64,000 nucleotides of DNA. Source: Flavobacterium oreochromis. Lineage in GTDB: Bacteria; Bacteroidota; Bacteroidia; Flavobacteriales; Flavobacteriaceae. Under the pieces are notes generated by a model, which saw only the letters and a list, made by a program, of their open reading frames with translations, was not told where the DNA came from and searched no databases. This document shows, one piece after another, positions 30,308 through 40,566 of the stretch. A program made the translations under genes and the position numbers. Within the stretch, counting starts at the first letter, position 1, and every line of letters begins with the position of its first letter. Location: the NCBI RefSeq assembly GCF_019565455.1, contig NZ_CP067377.1, forward strand, positions 682,001 to 746,000, in the 5' to 3' direction.

Positions 30308-32191
30308 ATGTCTTTCATAAAAATCAAATCAGCAATTTCTATTGTTTTTTTATTTATTTTCTTCACTTTACCCACTAAAGCTCAAGAAAGAATTATTAAT
30401 TATGATGTTGAAATCCAAATCGAACATTCAGGTCTAATACAAGTAACAGAAAAAATAAAAGTTCAGTGTTTAGGAGAAAAAATTCAACATGGAATTAAAC
30501 GTATTCTTCCCTTGTATAGAGAGGACAAATATGGAACAGATATAAAAATTGATTATAATTTAAAAACAGTCTTGAAGGACAATCACAATGAAAATTATTT
30601 TACAGATAAAGACAGAAATAATTGGTATATATACATTGGTAACAAGAATGTTACTTTAGATAGCGGAGTGTATGAATATCAAATTGTATATACAATTCCT
30701 TATCAAATAGGTTTTTTTGAGCAGTATGACGAATTGTATTGGAATGTAACAGGAAATGAATGGGATTTTCCTATTCAAAATACTTCTTGTAAAATCATCC
30801 TTCCCAATACAAATGATAGATTCAATAATGCTCATTGTTATACGGGAATAAAAGGTTCTAAAGAAAGTCAATGTGATTACTTTATTGACAAAAATACAAT
30901 TACATTCAAATCACAATTTTTAAATCAAGGCGAAGGTTTTACTGTTGCCGCTGCTTTTCCAAAAAATATAGTCATTGCTCCTGAAAAGGAATTAGAAGCA
31001 ATAAGTTTCTTTAATAGTATTAAACACTATTTTTGGACGTTATTGTTTGCCTTAGGTACTTTGCTTTTTTATTTTTTAAACTGGAAAAAGAACGGAAAAG
31101 ACCTAAGAAAAAAAACACCAATACCAGAATTCAGACCCCCTTTTAATTGGTCTCCAGCTATTTTGAGTTATGTATTAGAAGGCAAAACTAGCCAAAAATC
31201 ATTTATGGCATCAATGATAAATTTGGCAATAAAAAAGAAAATTAAAATTAATTCAAAAACTGAAAGTGGAATATTTGTAAATTCAGAAAAATATGAGATA
31301 GAAGTATTAAATCGTGAAAGCTATGATTTATCCATTGAAGAAACTATCATTCTAGAAAAAACAAAGGGAAAGGAAAAAATAATTGTTGATAAGCAAAATA
31401 CAAGTACTTTTCAAAAAATGAATAATAATTGGGATTTGAAAGTTAGAGAACAAATTAATCTAACAGATTATTATATATCTAACCGTAAATTGAGCTTTAA
31501 TGGTTTTCTATTATTCATTTTATCTAGTTTAACTTATGTTTGGTTAGTCGCAAAAGGAGAAACAAACAACATATTTTACTTGGGATTAATTATTTTGGGA
31601 TCATTTTGCTATTATTTTATAAGTCTTAAAAATTTAAGTACCCCCTCAAAAATATTAGTTTATGGTTTTGGTTTTTTCATATACTTTTTTTCTTTTGGAG
31701 TGTTAATAATGACAATTCCATTTCTTAAAAGTTATCAAATTGCTATTATTGGATTAGTTTTTATTTGTTATGTAATATATGCTTTTTCAATAGGTAAATA
31801 CACAAATTTGGGTAATGAGGCTCAAGAACGCATCAAAGGTTTTAAAATGTATTTAGAGACAGCAGAGAAAAATAGTTTGCAAGCACTGAATCCTCCAAAA
31901 CTCACCCCACAATTATTTGAAGAATTATTACCTTATGCGATTGCTCTAGGAATAGAAGATATATGGGGTAAAAATTTTGTTACTGTACTTGAACAAGCAC
32001 AATATGAACCCAATTGGTACAAAGGAGACAAACCTTTTGCTATATCTAATTTTAGCCCCACCTTTAATTCTTCCCTCAATAATTCATCACAAACCCAATC
32101 AAGTTCAAGTAGTAGCGGGTCTTCATGGAGCAGTGGTAGTAGTGGAAGTAGTGGTGGCGGTGGCGGCGGCGGCGGCGGTGGTGGTTGGTAA
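30308..32191 (+). CDS. DUF2207 membrane protein, LemA partner
   Basis: A 627-residue predicted membrane protein. It has a signal peptide (cleavage after TKAQ), an extracytoplasmic beta-domain opening RIINYDVEIQIEHSGLIQVT, and a first helix near residues 240-257 (HYFWTLLFALGTLLFYFLNW). A cytoplasmic region follows (FNWSPAILSYVLEGKTSQKS), then a multi-helix block (FLLFILSSLTYVWLVAKG; LGLIILGSFCYYFISLKN), and ends in a Ser/Gly-rich tail with a run of 11 glycines and a terminal Trp. That plan, including the glycine tail, is typical of DUF2207. Function unknown; forms a two-gene unit with lemA. Confidence 0.82.
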   Translation: MSFIKIKSAISIVFLFIFFTLPTKAQERIINYDVEIQIEHSGLIQVTEKIKVQCLGEKIQHGIKRILPLYREDKYGTDIKIDYNLKTVLKDNHNENYFTDKDRNNWYIYIGNKNVTLDSGVYEYQIVYTIPYQIGFFEQYDELYWNVTGNEWDFPIQNTSCKIILPNTNDRFNNAHCYTGIKGSKESQCDYFIDKNTITFKSQFLNQGEGFTVAAAFPKNIVIAPEKELEAISFFNSIKHYFWTLLFALGTLLFYFLNWKKNGKDLRKKTPIPEFRPPFNWSPAILSYVLEGKTSQKSFMASMINLAIKKKIKINSKTESGIFVNSEKYEIEVLNRESYDLSIEETIILEKTKGKEKIIVDKQNTSTFQKMNNNWDLKVREQINLTDYYISNRKLSFNGFLLFILSSLTYVWLVAKGETNNIFYLGLIILGSFCYYFISLKNLSTPSKILVYGFGFFIYFFSFGVLIMTIPFLKSYQIAIIGLVFICYVIYAFSIGKYTNLGNEAQERIKGFKMYLETAEKNSLQALNPPKLTPQLFEELLPYAIALGIEDIWGKNFVTVLEQAQYEPNWYKGDKPFAISNFSPTFNSSLNNSSQTQSSSSSSGSSWSSGSSGSSGGGGGGGGGGGW

Positions 32192-32258
32192 TATATTGTT
32201 AGAAATTATAAAAGCTAAAGTTCAACAATCTATTTCAAAAACGAATAAAAGACTTAAT

Positions 32259-32870
32259 ATGAAAAAAATAACTTTAATTATAACAATAGCTTTAGTTTTA
32301 ACATCATGTAATTTTGAAACAAAAAAAGCTAAATTGAAGGAGGAAAATATAGAAAAGCAAGAAGCAAATAGTTCTACTAACGGTTTCGACTTATTAAATT
32401 TAAAATTTAATGAAACAATAACAGATATATTAAAATCTGTAAAATTAAATTTGAAGGACAATCAAGATACAGATGCAATGACATCATTTGAATATAAAAA
32501 ATTTGAGACTACTAGTAATTCTCTCCTTATATTAGGAAAAGAAAAATTAGCTCAAGTAAGCAAAAACACTATTATCCATTATAATGAGACTAATAATTAA
32601 ATAGGAATGATTCAAATTGATTTTGGTAATCAAACAGACTTGAACTTTTTACGAAAAAATCTAGGAGTTAAATTAGGTACAATTAAAAGTGAATATAATT
32701 TAGAATCTATTAAAAGTTGCTTTTGGCTAAACAATAGTGGCATCTATTATTATTATTTTCAAAAAAATGACAAAACAGACCCGTATAATATTTTATTTGT
32801 TTTTAAAGATAAAGTATGGATAGACTTTATTAGTAATCTTGGATATGGTGGAGAATTTATGAAAAAATAA
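32259..32870 (+). CDS. Family B lipoprotein interrupted by a stop
   Basis: MKKITLIITIALVLTSCNFE is a lipoprotein signal starting at 32259. The first part runs to a TAA at 32598-32600. The same frame continues without interruption as IGMIQIDFGNQTDLNFLRKN, then SCFWLNNSGIYYYYFQKN, to the stop at 32870. The part after the stop aligns with LGVELNLNNEKGTELLNYLK of the lipoprotein at 28234, so the two halves belong to one gene with an in-frame stop. It could be nonsense decay or two compensating indels. No toxin tip lies directly upstream, so it may be an orphan immunity gene. Confidence 0.5.
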
Positions 32871-32927
32871 GCAATACAATTTTATAAAACTTGGCACATA
32901 CCATAAATTTTAAAAAATAAGATAATT

Positions 32928-33998
32928 ATGCAAAAAATAAGCAAAAGATATTATAGTATTTTCTATTTAGTCCTACTAAGCAACTTGTTCTCATTTTGCT
33001 CAGAAAAAAAATCCTATCCCAACTTAATAAGTGAAGAAATAAAGTATTCTGATGATGATTTTTCTAAACAAAAATTTTCAGACTATTTGGTTTATAAAAA
33101 AACAACAACCAAAGAAATTAAAAAATCAACAACAATAAAATCAACTGATAAAAAACATCCTTGGGATAATGCCTATTCTGAGGAAAAAGCAAATTCAATT
33201 TTAAATGAAATAGCGAGTACTATAACACCAATGGCTGATAATTATTCAGATGATCAATTGACCCCTGCTAATAGTATTCGTTTAAGTGGTTTGGTAAATA
33301 ATTTTACAAAATCACAGATGAAAGAATACAAGGAAAAAGACCATATAACTACAGAAAAATCTGGATTAGATTTAATTAATGCCAAAATTTCAAAATATGA
33401 ATTGATTAATGAAAAAAACGAAAAAATAGTTTTAGACTCTGATTTCTTAAAAATCAATTTAGGAGGGCTTGAAGAAAAAAACGGAAAAGTGCTTGAAGGA
33501 ATTGGTTTTGAAACTATGAGTATGGGTAAATTTGAGTTTTTCAAAATAAATGGTTTTATAGACATTGAAGTATCTTTACCTACCGAATATGAAATTGAAG
33601 AATTCACTAAAGAAGATATAGGAAAAAACATAACTATTGATAATGCAAAAATTAAACTTATAGAATTTGATGGAGATGTTTTTCATTTCGAAAAAGATGC
33701 TACTATAGAAAATGAATTTGATTTTTATTTAGAAGGTATAAGTCAAAACTATAATACAATCGAAGTACCCAAAAGCATTTATGAAAAATTTAGAAACAAC
33801 CAAGGTTTAAATTATGTAGAATTTATTAAAAAATATTCCACCTTTGGTATTAATGATTCTAAACTTAAACTGGAAAAAGAACACGTATGCATTGTGAGAG
33901 CAGACGATAATTTAAAGAAGGTGTATCTGTATGCTCCTAGTAAAAAGAAAGTGATATCAAAGATAATTCATATTCCCGTAGCAATTTCTGTCAAGTAA
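32928..33998 (+). CDS. Lipoprotein of unknown function
   Basis: A 356-residue protein with a signal sequence ending in SNLFSFCSEKK, consistent with a lipobox. The mature part is acidic and lysine/glutamate-rich, with FDGDVFHFEKDATIENEFDF and IPKS-like loops, and no recognised domain. Frame intact. It lies between the family B lipoprotein and a small membrane protein in the array. Possibly another immunity or tip-associated protein, but nothing in the sequence shows this. Confidence 0.5.
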   Translation: MQKISKRYYSIFYLVLLSNLFSFCSEKKSYPNLISEEIKYSDDDFSKQKFSDYLVYKKTTTKEIKKSTTIKSTDKKHPWDNAYSEEKANSILNEIASTITPMADNYSDDQLTPANSIRLSGLVNNFTKSQMKEYKEKDHITTEKSGLDLINAKISKYELINEKNEKIVLDSDFLKINLGGLEEKNGKVLEGIGFETMSMGKFEFFKINGFIDIEVSLPTEYEIEEFTKEDIGKNITIDNAKIKLIEFDGDVFHFEKDATIENEFDFYLEGISQNYNTIEVPKSIYEKFRNNQGLNYVEFIKKYSTFGINDSKLKLEKEHVCIVRADDNLKKVYLYAPSKKKVISKIIHIPVAISVK

Positions 33999-34099
33999 AT
34001 ATAATAATCTCCCATTCAAAATTTCCTTTGAGCAAGAATAATCAAATACTACAAGACAATACTGTACTTTTTATTTTTTAGTAAAAAATAACCCTAAAA

Positions 34100-34627
34100 A
34101 TGAATACAACCTTTAAAATAATTATAGGAATAATAATTTTTTCGATATTAGTTGCATACCTATATGAAAGAAAGGAGCAAGAATATGCAGTCTCTGATAT
34201 TTTAATCTCGGGAATCGGTTATTCATTTTTGTTTATAATTGCATATTTTTCAACATTTTATACAATTAAGGATATTGACACTTTATATTCGGGAAAAATT
34301 TACAAAGCTACAATCATAAAAAACAACCCTCATAAAGCCTACAATATTCGTGATCATAAAAACAGATCTAGCGAATATTACGAAACTATAGATTATTACC
34401 CAGTTATAGAGTTTTATGACAATAATAAGGTTAAAATAATTAAAGAAGCAAAAAATAGCATTTCAAAAAAACAAAAAATAGGAAAAACTTTAAATATAAT
34501 TTATGATGCAATAAAAGATGATTTTTTTGAAATAAACATCACTAATATATTTTTCTTCGTGTTCATTCTTTTAGTTTCAGTTGCAACATTATATAAAAGC
34601 TTTAAAATAATTAAGAATCTTTTGTAA
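34100..34627 (+). CDS. DUF3592-like membrane protein
   Basis: A 175-residue protein with an N-terminal helix (IIIGIIIFSILVAYLY), a second helix (GYSFLFIIAYFSTFYTI), a beta-domain and a C-terminal helix (IFFFVFILLVSVATLY). The beta-domain (GKIYKATIIKN, YYPVIEFYDNNKVKI, KIGKTLNIIYD) follows the DUF3592 pattern of a short soluble domain between membrane helices. Frame intact. It stops 13 bases before the start of tip module 3. DUF3592 proteins are frequent among toxin-immunity genes; that role is only suggested here. Confidence 0.5.
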   Translation: MNTTFKIIIGIIIFSILVAYLYERKEQEYAVSDILISGIGYSFLFIIAYFSTFYTIKDIDTLYSGKIYKATIIKNNPHKAYNIRDHKNRSSEYYETIDYYPVIEFYDNNKVKIIKEAKNSISKKQKIGKTLNIIYDAIKDDFFEINITNIFFFVFILLVSVATLYKSFKIIKNLL

Positions 34628-34640
34628 GATTTATTATAGT

Positions 34641-36494
34641 GTGAAAACGACTGTTAAACTAAACCGTTACGAACCTTGTAAATTTGACGAAATTGCTATT
34701 ACTGAAACTGAAACTAAAGACGGCAAAGCCTCCACTAGTACCGTAAAAGTGTTTGATAATGGTAAGGGATTAAAAAGTGCAAAAAGGACAGTTGAAAAAG
34801 TAACTACTTCAATCTATTTTAAGTTTGATGTAGATGTAATAGATGAAAAAAGCAAACAGGCATTACAAAATGTATTAAACTTTTTATTAGAGCATCCGCA
34901 TTCAGGCATTCAACTAGAAGGTTTTGCTTGTGTAATAGGAAAACAGAATTACAACAACGGCTTATCGCAACGCCGAAGTGATGCAGTAAAAAAATTCTTC
35001 TTAGATGGTGGTTTAAAAGCCGATCGTATTCTATCTATAGGCAAAGGCGAAGTAAATGCTACCGATGACAAACAAGGCAGAGATAACATAAAATACAAAG
35101 ACGAATTTGATTATATTCACAACCGTCGTGTAGATGTATCGTTTACTTTTGAAGGGCATAATGCGCAAACCATAGTGTATGAAACCATCGCGCCTAGCTC
35201 GGATAAAAATATACTGCTAGAAGTAAAAGGTTTTGAAACCAAATCGTGTTTTAAGACCAAAGACAAGCATACTAAAAAAATAAAAGTTACCTCCCCTGCT
35301 TACTCTGCTGCAAAAGTGCAAAATGGGGATAAAATACAGATTCCTGTGCATTCTACTTTGGAAGCTTGGAGTCCCGCCCCATTGAATTATATATGGCCTA
35401 CGTATAATGCACTTATTCTTGATGAATCGTCTAATCCTTATAATGTTTTTGTTCACTCGTGCAGGTATTTTTCTAATGAACAAAATAGTGTGATTTTGAT
35501 TAAGGTTTTTCCTGATATAAAATGGGAATTAGAATTTGAATTCGGATCAGATTTACCAATGGAAGAAAGATACACGAATATGAAACCTGGGGCACAAGCA
35601 AAAAATCATAACAAAAGTGCACAAAAAGCAGGTTATAATAGATATTTACTAACCTCTACAGGTAAATCAGAAATTTATTTTGGATTAAGTCTCAAAGGTA
35701 CAATTAACAGAAAGACAAATCCTGAGGAAATTGAATTTAGTTCAAAATATTTACAAACTATACGGAATTTTTTAGGAATTTTTGTAAAAATAAAAGAATG
35801 GGCAGATGAAGCTACAAATTTAAAAAAAGTAAAAAAAGGCACTTATGCACAGAGAATACTTAATAAAGTAAGTAGGAAGCCCGTCACTCTAAAATTTTAC
35901 TATCCAACTATTTCGGTAACAGGATCTTGGTGACTCGACTACAATGAGAAGCATCCTAATATAATTGAAACAATAGGAAGTTTAAAAGTTGGTTTTACTC
36001 CTTTAATTAAAGCTGAAGGTGTACTGGATTTACTATTCTATGTAGAATTAATTCCTGTTGCTGGTCAAATTATAAAAGTTTTAGATGTCGGGACAAAAAT
36101 ATCAGGTGCAGAAGTGATATTCAATCTAACTGCCTTTGGCGAAATAAACTCAACTTTTGAAGTATTTAACTTTAATTTTGAAAAATTTAATATTGATTTA
36201 AAAGGGAAGTTAGGTTTAAGGTTAGAGTTAACAGTCAAAGCCTCGGGTAAATTTTACGCAATATTTTTTGAGGCTGATTATAAGCTCGAAGCTTCAGGAC
36301 AAGCAGAATCATATATAGAACCCTCGGCAACATTAGGTAAAGATAGTAAAGGTATTTTTTTACAGCATAAAACTGATTTTTCTGGGATAAGAATAGTTTT
36401 AATAATTAAGGGACAATTTGAAAAATCTAAAACTCAAATTAAAAAACCATTTACAATCATAGGATTTACTCCCGATATAACTTATATTATATAA
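34641..36494 (+). pseudogene. Orphan effector module 3: OmpA-like + connector + tip, with in-frame TGA
   Basis: A truncated copy of effector 1 that lacks the Ig-like domains. Bases 34645-35525 align without gaps to 21787-22667, covering the OmpA-like domain and connector, and then diverge into a new tip. The tip continues in the same frame past a TGA at 35931-35933; equivalent tips have Trp around here (GNWLLAKPED, GKWYLERS), so TGG to TGA is likely. Beyond the stop come LKVGFTPLIKAEGVLDLLFY, VAGQIIKVLDVGTKISGAEV and KLEASGQAESYIEPSATLG to 36494. The nominal start is the GTG at 34641. Reads as a stored or decaying tip. Confidence 0.65.
35317..35354 (+). repeat. Tip-seam repeat, copy 3
   Basis: Exact 38-base match to 22459-22496, here embedded in an 880-base direct repeat of the OmpA-connector region (21787-22667 versus 34645-35525). 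Confidence 0.85.
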
Positions 36495-36498
36495 TAAA

Positions 36499-36831
36499 AT
36501 GAAAAAAATTAACTTAATATTATTATTGATAATACTTTCTTGTAATTATTCTCAAAAGAAAAAAATTGAAACTAAAGAAAAATCTATGAATACAAATGCA
36601 GAAATTGTTGAAACAATTAATAAATTTAAAACTAAACCATCATACTCAATTCAAATTGACAAAGGTGGTTGTCTTGTTGAATTAATCGGAAACGAGTTGC
36701 CTTTTATAAATTTATTTGAAAGAGGAGGATTTTCTTCCCTTATTCCCTTTAATGCAAATATTTTAAAATCAGGAAAACAAACTCTTAAAATTAAAATATA
36801 TAATGAAGGAGCTGATATAACAATAATTTAA
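36499..36831 (+). CDS. Family A immunity lipoprotein truncated and fused to the PAAR gene tail
   Basis: MKKINLILLLIILSCNYSQK is a lipoprotein signal. The next domain (IQIDKGGCLVELIGNELPFI, then ILKSGKQTLKIKIYN) is the family A immunity fold seen at 23730, 28814 and 42339. It is cut short: the last eight residues EGADITII are identical to the C-terminus of the PAAR-like protein at 20519, because bases 36803 onward repeat 20982 onward. A recombination event has therefore replaced the immunity gene's 3' half by the end of a PAAR gene plus the next effector. Start is 4 bases after module 3's stop. Confidence 0.65.
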   Translation: MKKINLILLLIILSCNYSQKKKIETKEKSMNTNAEIVETINKFKTKPSYSIQIDKGGCLVELIGNELPFINLFERGGFSSLIPFNANILKSGKQTLKIKIYNEGADITII

Positions 36832-37280
36832 TGAATATGAGTAAAGGGCCTAAAAAACTAAACCAAATAAGTGGAGAATATTATAGTAAATTATCTACTC
36901 CCTCAGTAATGGTAATCCCTGCAAATGAAAAAGTAAAATTTGACATTACAGAATGGCAACCTGATACCACCCCAAAAGAAAAACAAAATAAACGCAAATG
37001 GCAATGGCTAGATAAAGAAAAAAACATCATACAACAATTTCCTTCTGCTCCAAATACTCAATTTTCAATAAGTTTACCCAAAAAATTATGTGGTAGCTAC
37101 CTCTATTATGCTCAAGTAAGTATAGAAGATATACAAAAATCCAGTATTGCAAAAATAGGTTTTAGAGGATATTGCCCCCTAAAATTACAAAAGCAGAATG
37201 GCGAAAATTGCCTAATGGACAAAATATAGCCAACGGTACCCCCATAAAATATGGAGATACTATTTATTTATACTTAGAAA
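36803..37280 (+). repeat. Direct repeat of PAAR 3' end and effector N-terminus
   Basis: Matches 20982-21460 with no difference I can see by eye except one C fewer in the C run near 37174. It covers the last 29 bases of the PAAR-like gene, the TAATG overlap and the first 150 codons of the effector. The two copies flank 15.8 kb of tips and immunity genes in direct orientation. Confidence 0.85.
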
Positions 37281-39006
37281 CTGAAGGATTAAACGGCGAT
37301 AAACTTACGATAGAAGTCTATAACCAAGATATACTCCTAAAGGATAAAGCAATTAGAACCATAGTAGATGTAGAAGTAAATGATGGGAAAGTATGTTTAA
37401 AAATCCCTAACACTACCCTATGGATGGGAGCCGTTTTTAATATACAAGAAACAGAAGAGTTTTATGTAAAAGTCAAAAATCTTAAAGGGCAATATATTGT
37501 AAACAGCCAAGAAGAACAAAACCACGCCGAATACCTAAAAATAAAAAAGGAAGTTGTTAGTATCAATATTGAAAAGCCTACTAATACAACGGCTCTTAAA
37601 ATAGGGAAACCCACCATAAACACAAAGGATTATTCAAATCCACATTCTTTTAATATTACTTTTGAAGTTGATAAATCTGAAAAAACACTTGTTCCATTAG
37701 GTATTTTAGATTTCAATAATAATTATGAAAATCCTTATTTTAGTTTCAAATATAAACTTACACGAGGCGATTTAGATTCTTTGAATTTTGAAATTTTAGA
37801 TGAAAACAGAAAAGTAATTTATCAAATGAATTATCTTGCACCAATAGTTGTTAAAGCACCAAAAAAACCAATGATGCTGTTAGAGGTCAAAAATTCTACG
37901 CCTAAATTTGATCCTTCAAAACCAATAAAAGCATTTGATATAGCAAGTATTTTGAAGGAGTATGCCGAGTCATATGAAAATTACACAAAAGTAGGTGAAT
38001 ATATAATTCATTGGGATGGTTTTGATACTAATGAAATTTTTGACAGTACAATTTTTGACAACAAAAAACTAACTGCCAGAATAACTGCCTCAAAGGGGAT
38101 TGAACGAAAAAGAATTGAAGTAGCATTTGAAACTACTCGTAAAGAAGTTGACTGGGTAGATGTTAAAATAAATAAAAAGACAAAACGTATTGATGTCACC
38201 TTGCGAGTAGATTTAAAAGATGGAGGTGCCAACGGGCTTGATTGCAAACAGGTTTTAAAAGGAATGCGAGATAACGCTCATTGGGTTACGGAATGTCCTT
38301 GGGATGATATTCCTGCAACGGCAATTCAACCTAACAAACCTATTATAAAACAAAGAACTAAAAGTTTTGCCGATTTAGAGAAATTAGCTATAGATGGTTT
38401 AAATTACCATTGGGGAAGAAATAAAAATCATACTGTTGCAAAAGATGTGAAAATTAATGGCGAATCATATGAAGTTTATGTTAATTCAAAAAATACCACG
38501 GAAAAAACAATGGTTTCAATAGATCTAATTTATAATACTAATAATAGTTGGGGAAGATCAGGAAATCCAGGAGTATTTGGAAGAATATACTACAATGAGG
38601 GTTTTTTAAAATATTCTAATGGTTGGGGATACATAAATTCATTACACGCTGAATTAGAATATAAGCATACCTCTGGACATGAAATAGGACATTCTATTTT
38701 GAAAGCTTATGGAGGTATGACTTATTCTTGGCAACACAAGGGAAGTTCATATCTTTTACCACAAGATGTAAAGCCTGTTAAAGGAAACGAAACATTTTCA
38801 GATTATTTTAAAAAGATAATATGCCAGAAACATCTGGAGAATACTACCCAAACACTGGAGAAATAGATTTGATGAAATATTATAATTATGAATTTGATAA
38901 AACTACAGGTAAAAGAATTTTTGTACCAAAAATAGAGGAAAGAAGTATAGCAACAGAAAAAGATATAATGATATTAATATGGCTAACTAAAATAAAGATT
39001 TCATAA
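36831..39006 (+). CDS. Modular T6SS effector 2 with HEIGH zincin metallopeptidase tip (frame breaks)
   Basis: Shares the first 240 residues (Ig-like domains) with effector 1, then departs from it: no OmpA domain, but SFNITFEVDKSEKTLVPLGI, a FDIASILKEYAESYENYTKV domain, and a conserved block FETTRKEVDWVDVKINKKTK, DCKQVLKGMRDNAHWVTECP. The C-terminal tip has HEIGH (38678-38692) in HTSGHEIGHSILKAYGG, then GEIDLMKYYNY and ends LIWLTKIKIS. This HExxH helix indicates a zinc-dependent peptidase; substrate unknown. Frame breaks lie in the C run near 37174 and near 38820. No PAAR gene precedes it except the repeated tail. The stop overlaps the next ATG (TAATGA). Confidence 0.68.
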
Positions 39007-39500
39007 TGAAAAAAATATATATAATTACGATATTTTCAATAATCGCATTAGGTTCAGTTCTTTTTTTTATTTTCTATTATAGTTTTTTCTTAAAGCCAAT
39101 AACAAAAGAAGAAGCTGGAATAAACGAATATGCAAGTTTGCTAAGTATTGAGAATAATACAGAATCTAATATATACATTATCCTGAATTTTAGTTTTTCG
39201 AACAACGAAATTCAGGAATTGAAAAAATATAAATATTTAGAAACAAATAATTATTTTCTTAAAGATACTATTGAACTAGGAGGAATAAAAAGCTATAGTA
39301 ATCATTTAGATTTTGAGCTTTCGGGTATTTTAGAAAAACCTCAATTGTTGCCACAAGAATTTAATTTGAAAATTTTAGATAGTACTAAACATATTTTAAA
39401 GTCTTGGGATAAAGTAAATTTTGAAAAAGATTTTAAATTCGAAAAAAATAAAAGAGAGATAACAATAACAAAGCAAAGCAATAATATTATAATAAGGTGA
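39006..39500 (+). CDS. Candidate immunity protein for the zincin effector
   Basis: A 164-residue protein with one N-terminal helix (IITIFSIIALGSVLFFIFYY) and an extracytoplasmic beta-rich domain (SNIYIILNFSFSNNEIQELK; DTIELGGIKSYSNHLDFELS). Its ATG overlaps the zincin effector stop, the tightest possible coupling, so it is the obvious cognate immunity candidate. A periplasmic domain would match a toxin acting in the envelope of neighbouring cells. No family recognised. Confidence 0.6.
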   Translation: MKKIYIITIFSIIALGSVLFFIFYYSFFLKPITKEEAGINEYASLLSIENNTESNIYIILNFSFSNNEIQELKKYKYLETNNYFLKDTIELGGIKSYSNHLDFELSGILEKPQLLPQEFNLKILDSTKHILKSWDKVNFEKDFKFEKNKREITITKQSNNIIIR

Positions 39501-39570
39501 TAGTCCCCCTCTCACAAAGTATAATAGAATACCAGCCAGAAAAGATTATAGTAAGTGATATAATCTCAAT

Positions 39571-40219
39571 AAACCTATTATAAAACAAAGAACTAAAAGT
39601 TTTGCTGATTTAGAGAAATTAGTCTTAGATGGTTTAAATTCCCATTGGGGAAGAAATAAAAATCATAAAGTTTCAAAAGATGTGAAAATCAGTGGTGTAT
39701 CATATGAAGTTTATATGAATACTATAAATAAAAAAGAAAATGCTATTGGAACTATGGAACTTATATACAATACAAATGGGAATTGGATGAGATCAGGTAA
39801 CCCTGGATCAATAAAAGATCCTATGACTGTAGCTGGAAATGTAATTTCAAGACAAGCAATATGCTATAATGTTGGATATATATATTCTCTAGATTGGTAT
39901 GAGTTTTATAAGAAAAAAAATTGGAGATACCGAGATGATTTGAATGAAGATATTGAGTTTAAAGAAACAGCAGCACATGAAATAGGTCATGAAATTTTAA
40001 AAAAATATGGTGGAACTTTTTATTCCTACGGACATAAAAATACTGTTAACTCAGTTTTTCAGAATAGTAATTCAAATGCAACTACATACCCTAAAACGGG
40101 AGAAATTGATTTAATGCCATATTATTGATTGGCTAAACTACAATCAAAGAAATAGGATTGCAGCACATGAAAAAGATGCATTAGGGTTAATTTGGCTAAC
40201 AAAAATAAAAATACAATGA
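39571..40219 (+). CDS. Orphan zincin tip 2 (frame break at the end)
   Basis: A displaced second metallopeptidase tip. It starts abruptly with sequence matching effector 2 from 38336 (encoding RTKSFADLEKL) and continues LNSHWGRNKNHKVSKDVKIS, a diverged body and AAHEIGHEILKKYGG with HEIGH at 39976-39990. Then comes GEIDLMPYY and, after a shift near 40127, IDWLNYNQRNRIAAHEKDAL, ending LIWLTKIKIQ. Its TGA overlaps the following ATG (ATGA). Without the effector N-terminus it cannot be delivered as it stands; replacing the tip of effector 2 by recombination in the shared segment would make it functional. Confidence 0.62.
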
Positions 40220-40553
40220 ATTTTTTTTATTTCTATTTACATTAGTATGTACTAATTGTGAAAATTTTAATAATGATTATAGTGGATACGTTTATGATAA
40301 GTCAACAAAAGAACCACTTTCAAAAGTTCTTGTAAAGGAAAATTTTGTTAAAAATTCAAAACAAGCTTTTACAGATAGTAATGGTTATTTTAAAATTAAA
40401 AATGATACCGAAGCTATTACTGATTTAATTTTCTTACTTAATGGATATAAATCAGATACTGCTATTACAGCTTGGTCGCAACATGGAGAAAAAATGGAAT
40501 ATAGGTTCTTAAATAAAAGAAATGACACCATTTTTTTAGAGAAAGTTCAATAA
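40216..40553 (+). CDS. Lipoprotein with carboxypeptidase-regulatory-like fold, candidate immunity (frame break)
   Basis: About 112 residues. A short signal MNFFLFLFTLVCTNCENFNN (restored by one base in the T run at 40221-40228) gives a lipobox Cys. The mature domain YSGYVYDKSTKEPLSKVLVK, with FTDSNGYFKIKN, is the CarboxypepD_reg-like beta-sandwich common in Bacteroidota envelope proteins. The start overlaps the stop of the orphan zincin tip by 4 bases. It is unlike the immunity candidate of the first zincin, consistent with each tip having its own partner. Confidence 0.58.
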
Positions 40554-40566
40554 TACGAAAAAATGA

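Noticed and set aside
32130..32190. Glycine-rich tail as a sequencing artefact or simple repeat
   Set aside because: A Ser/Gly-rich tail ending in Trp is a normal feature of DUF2207 proteins.
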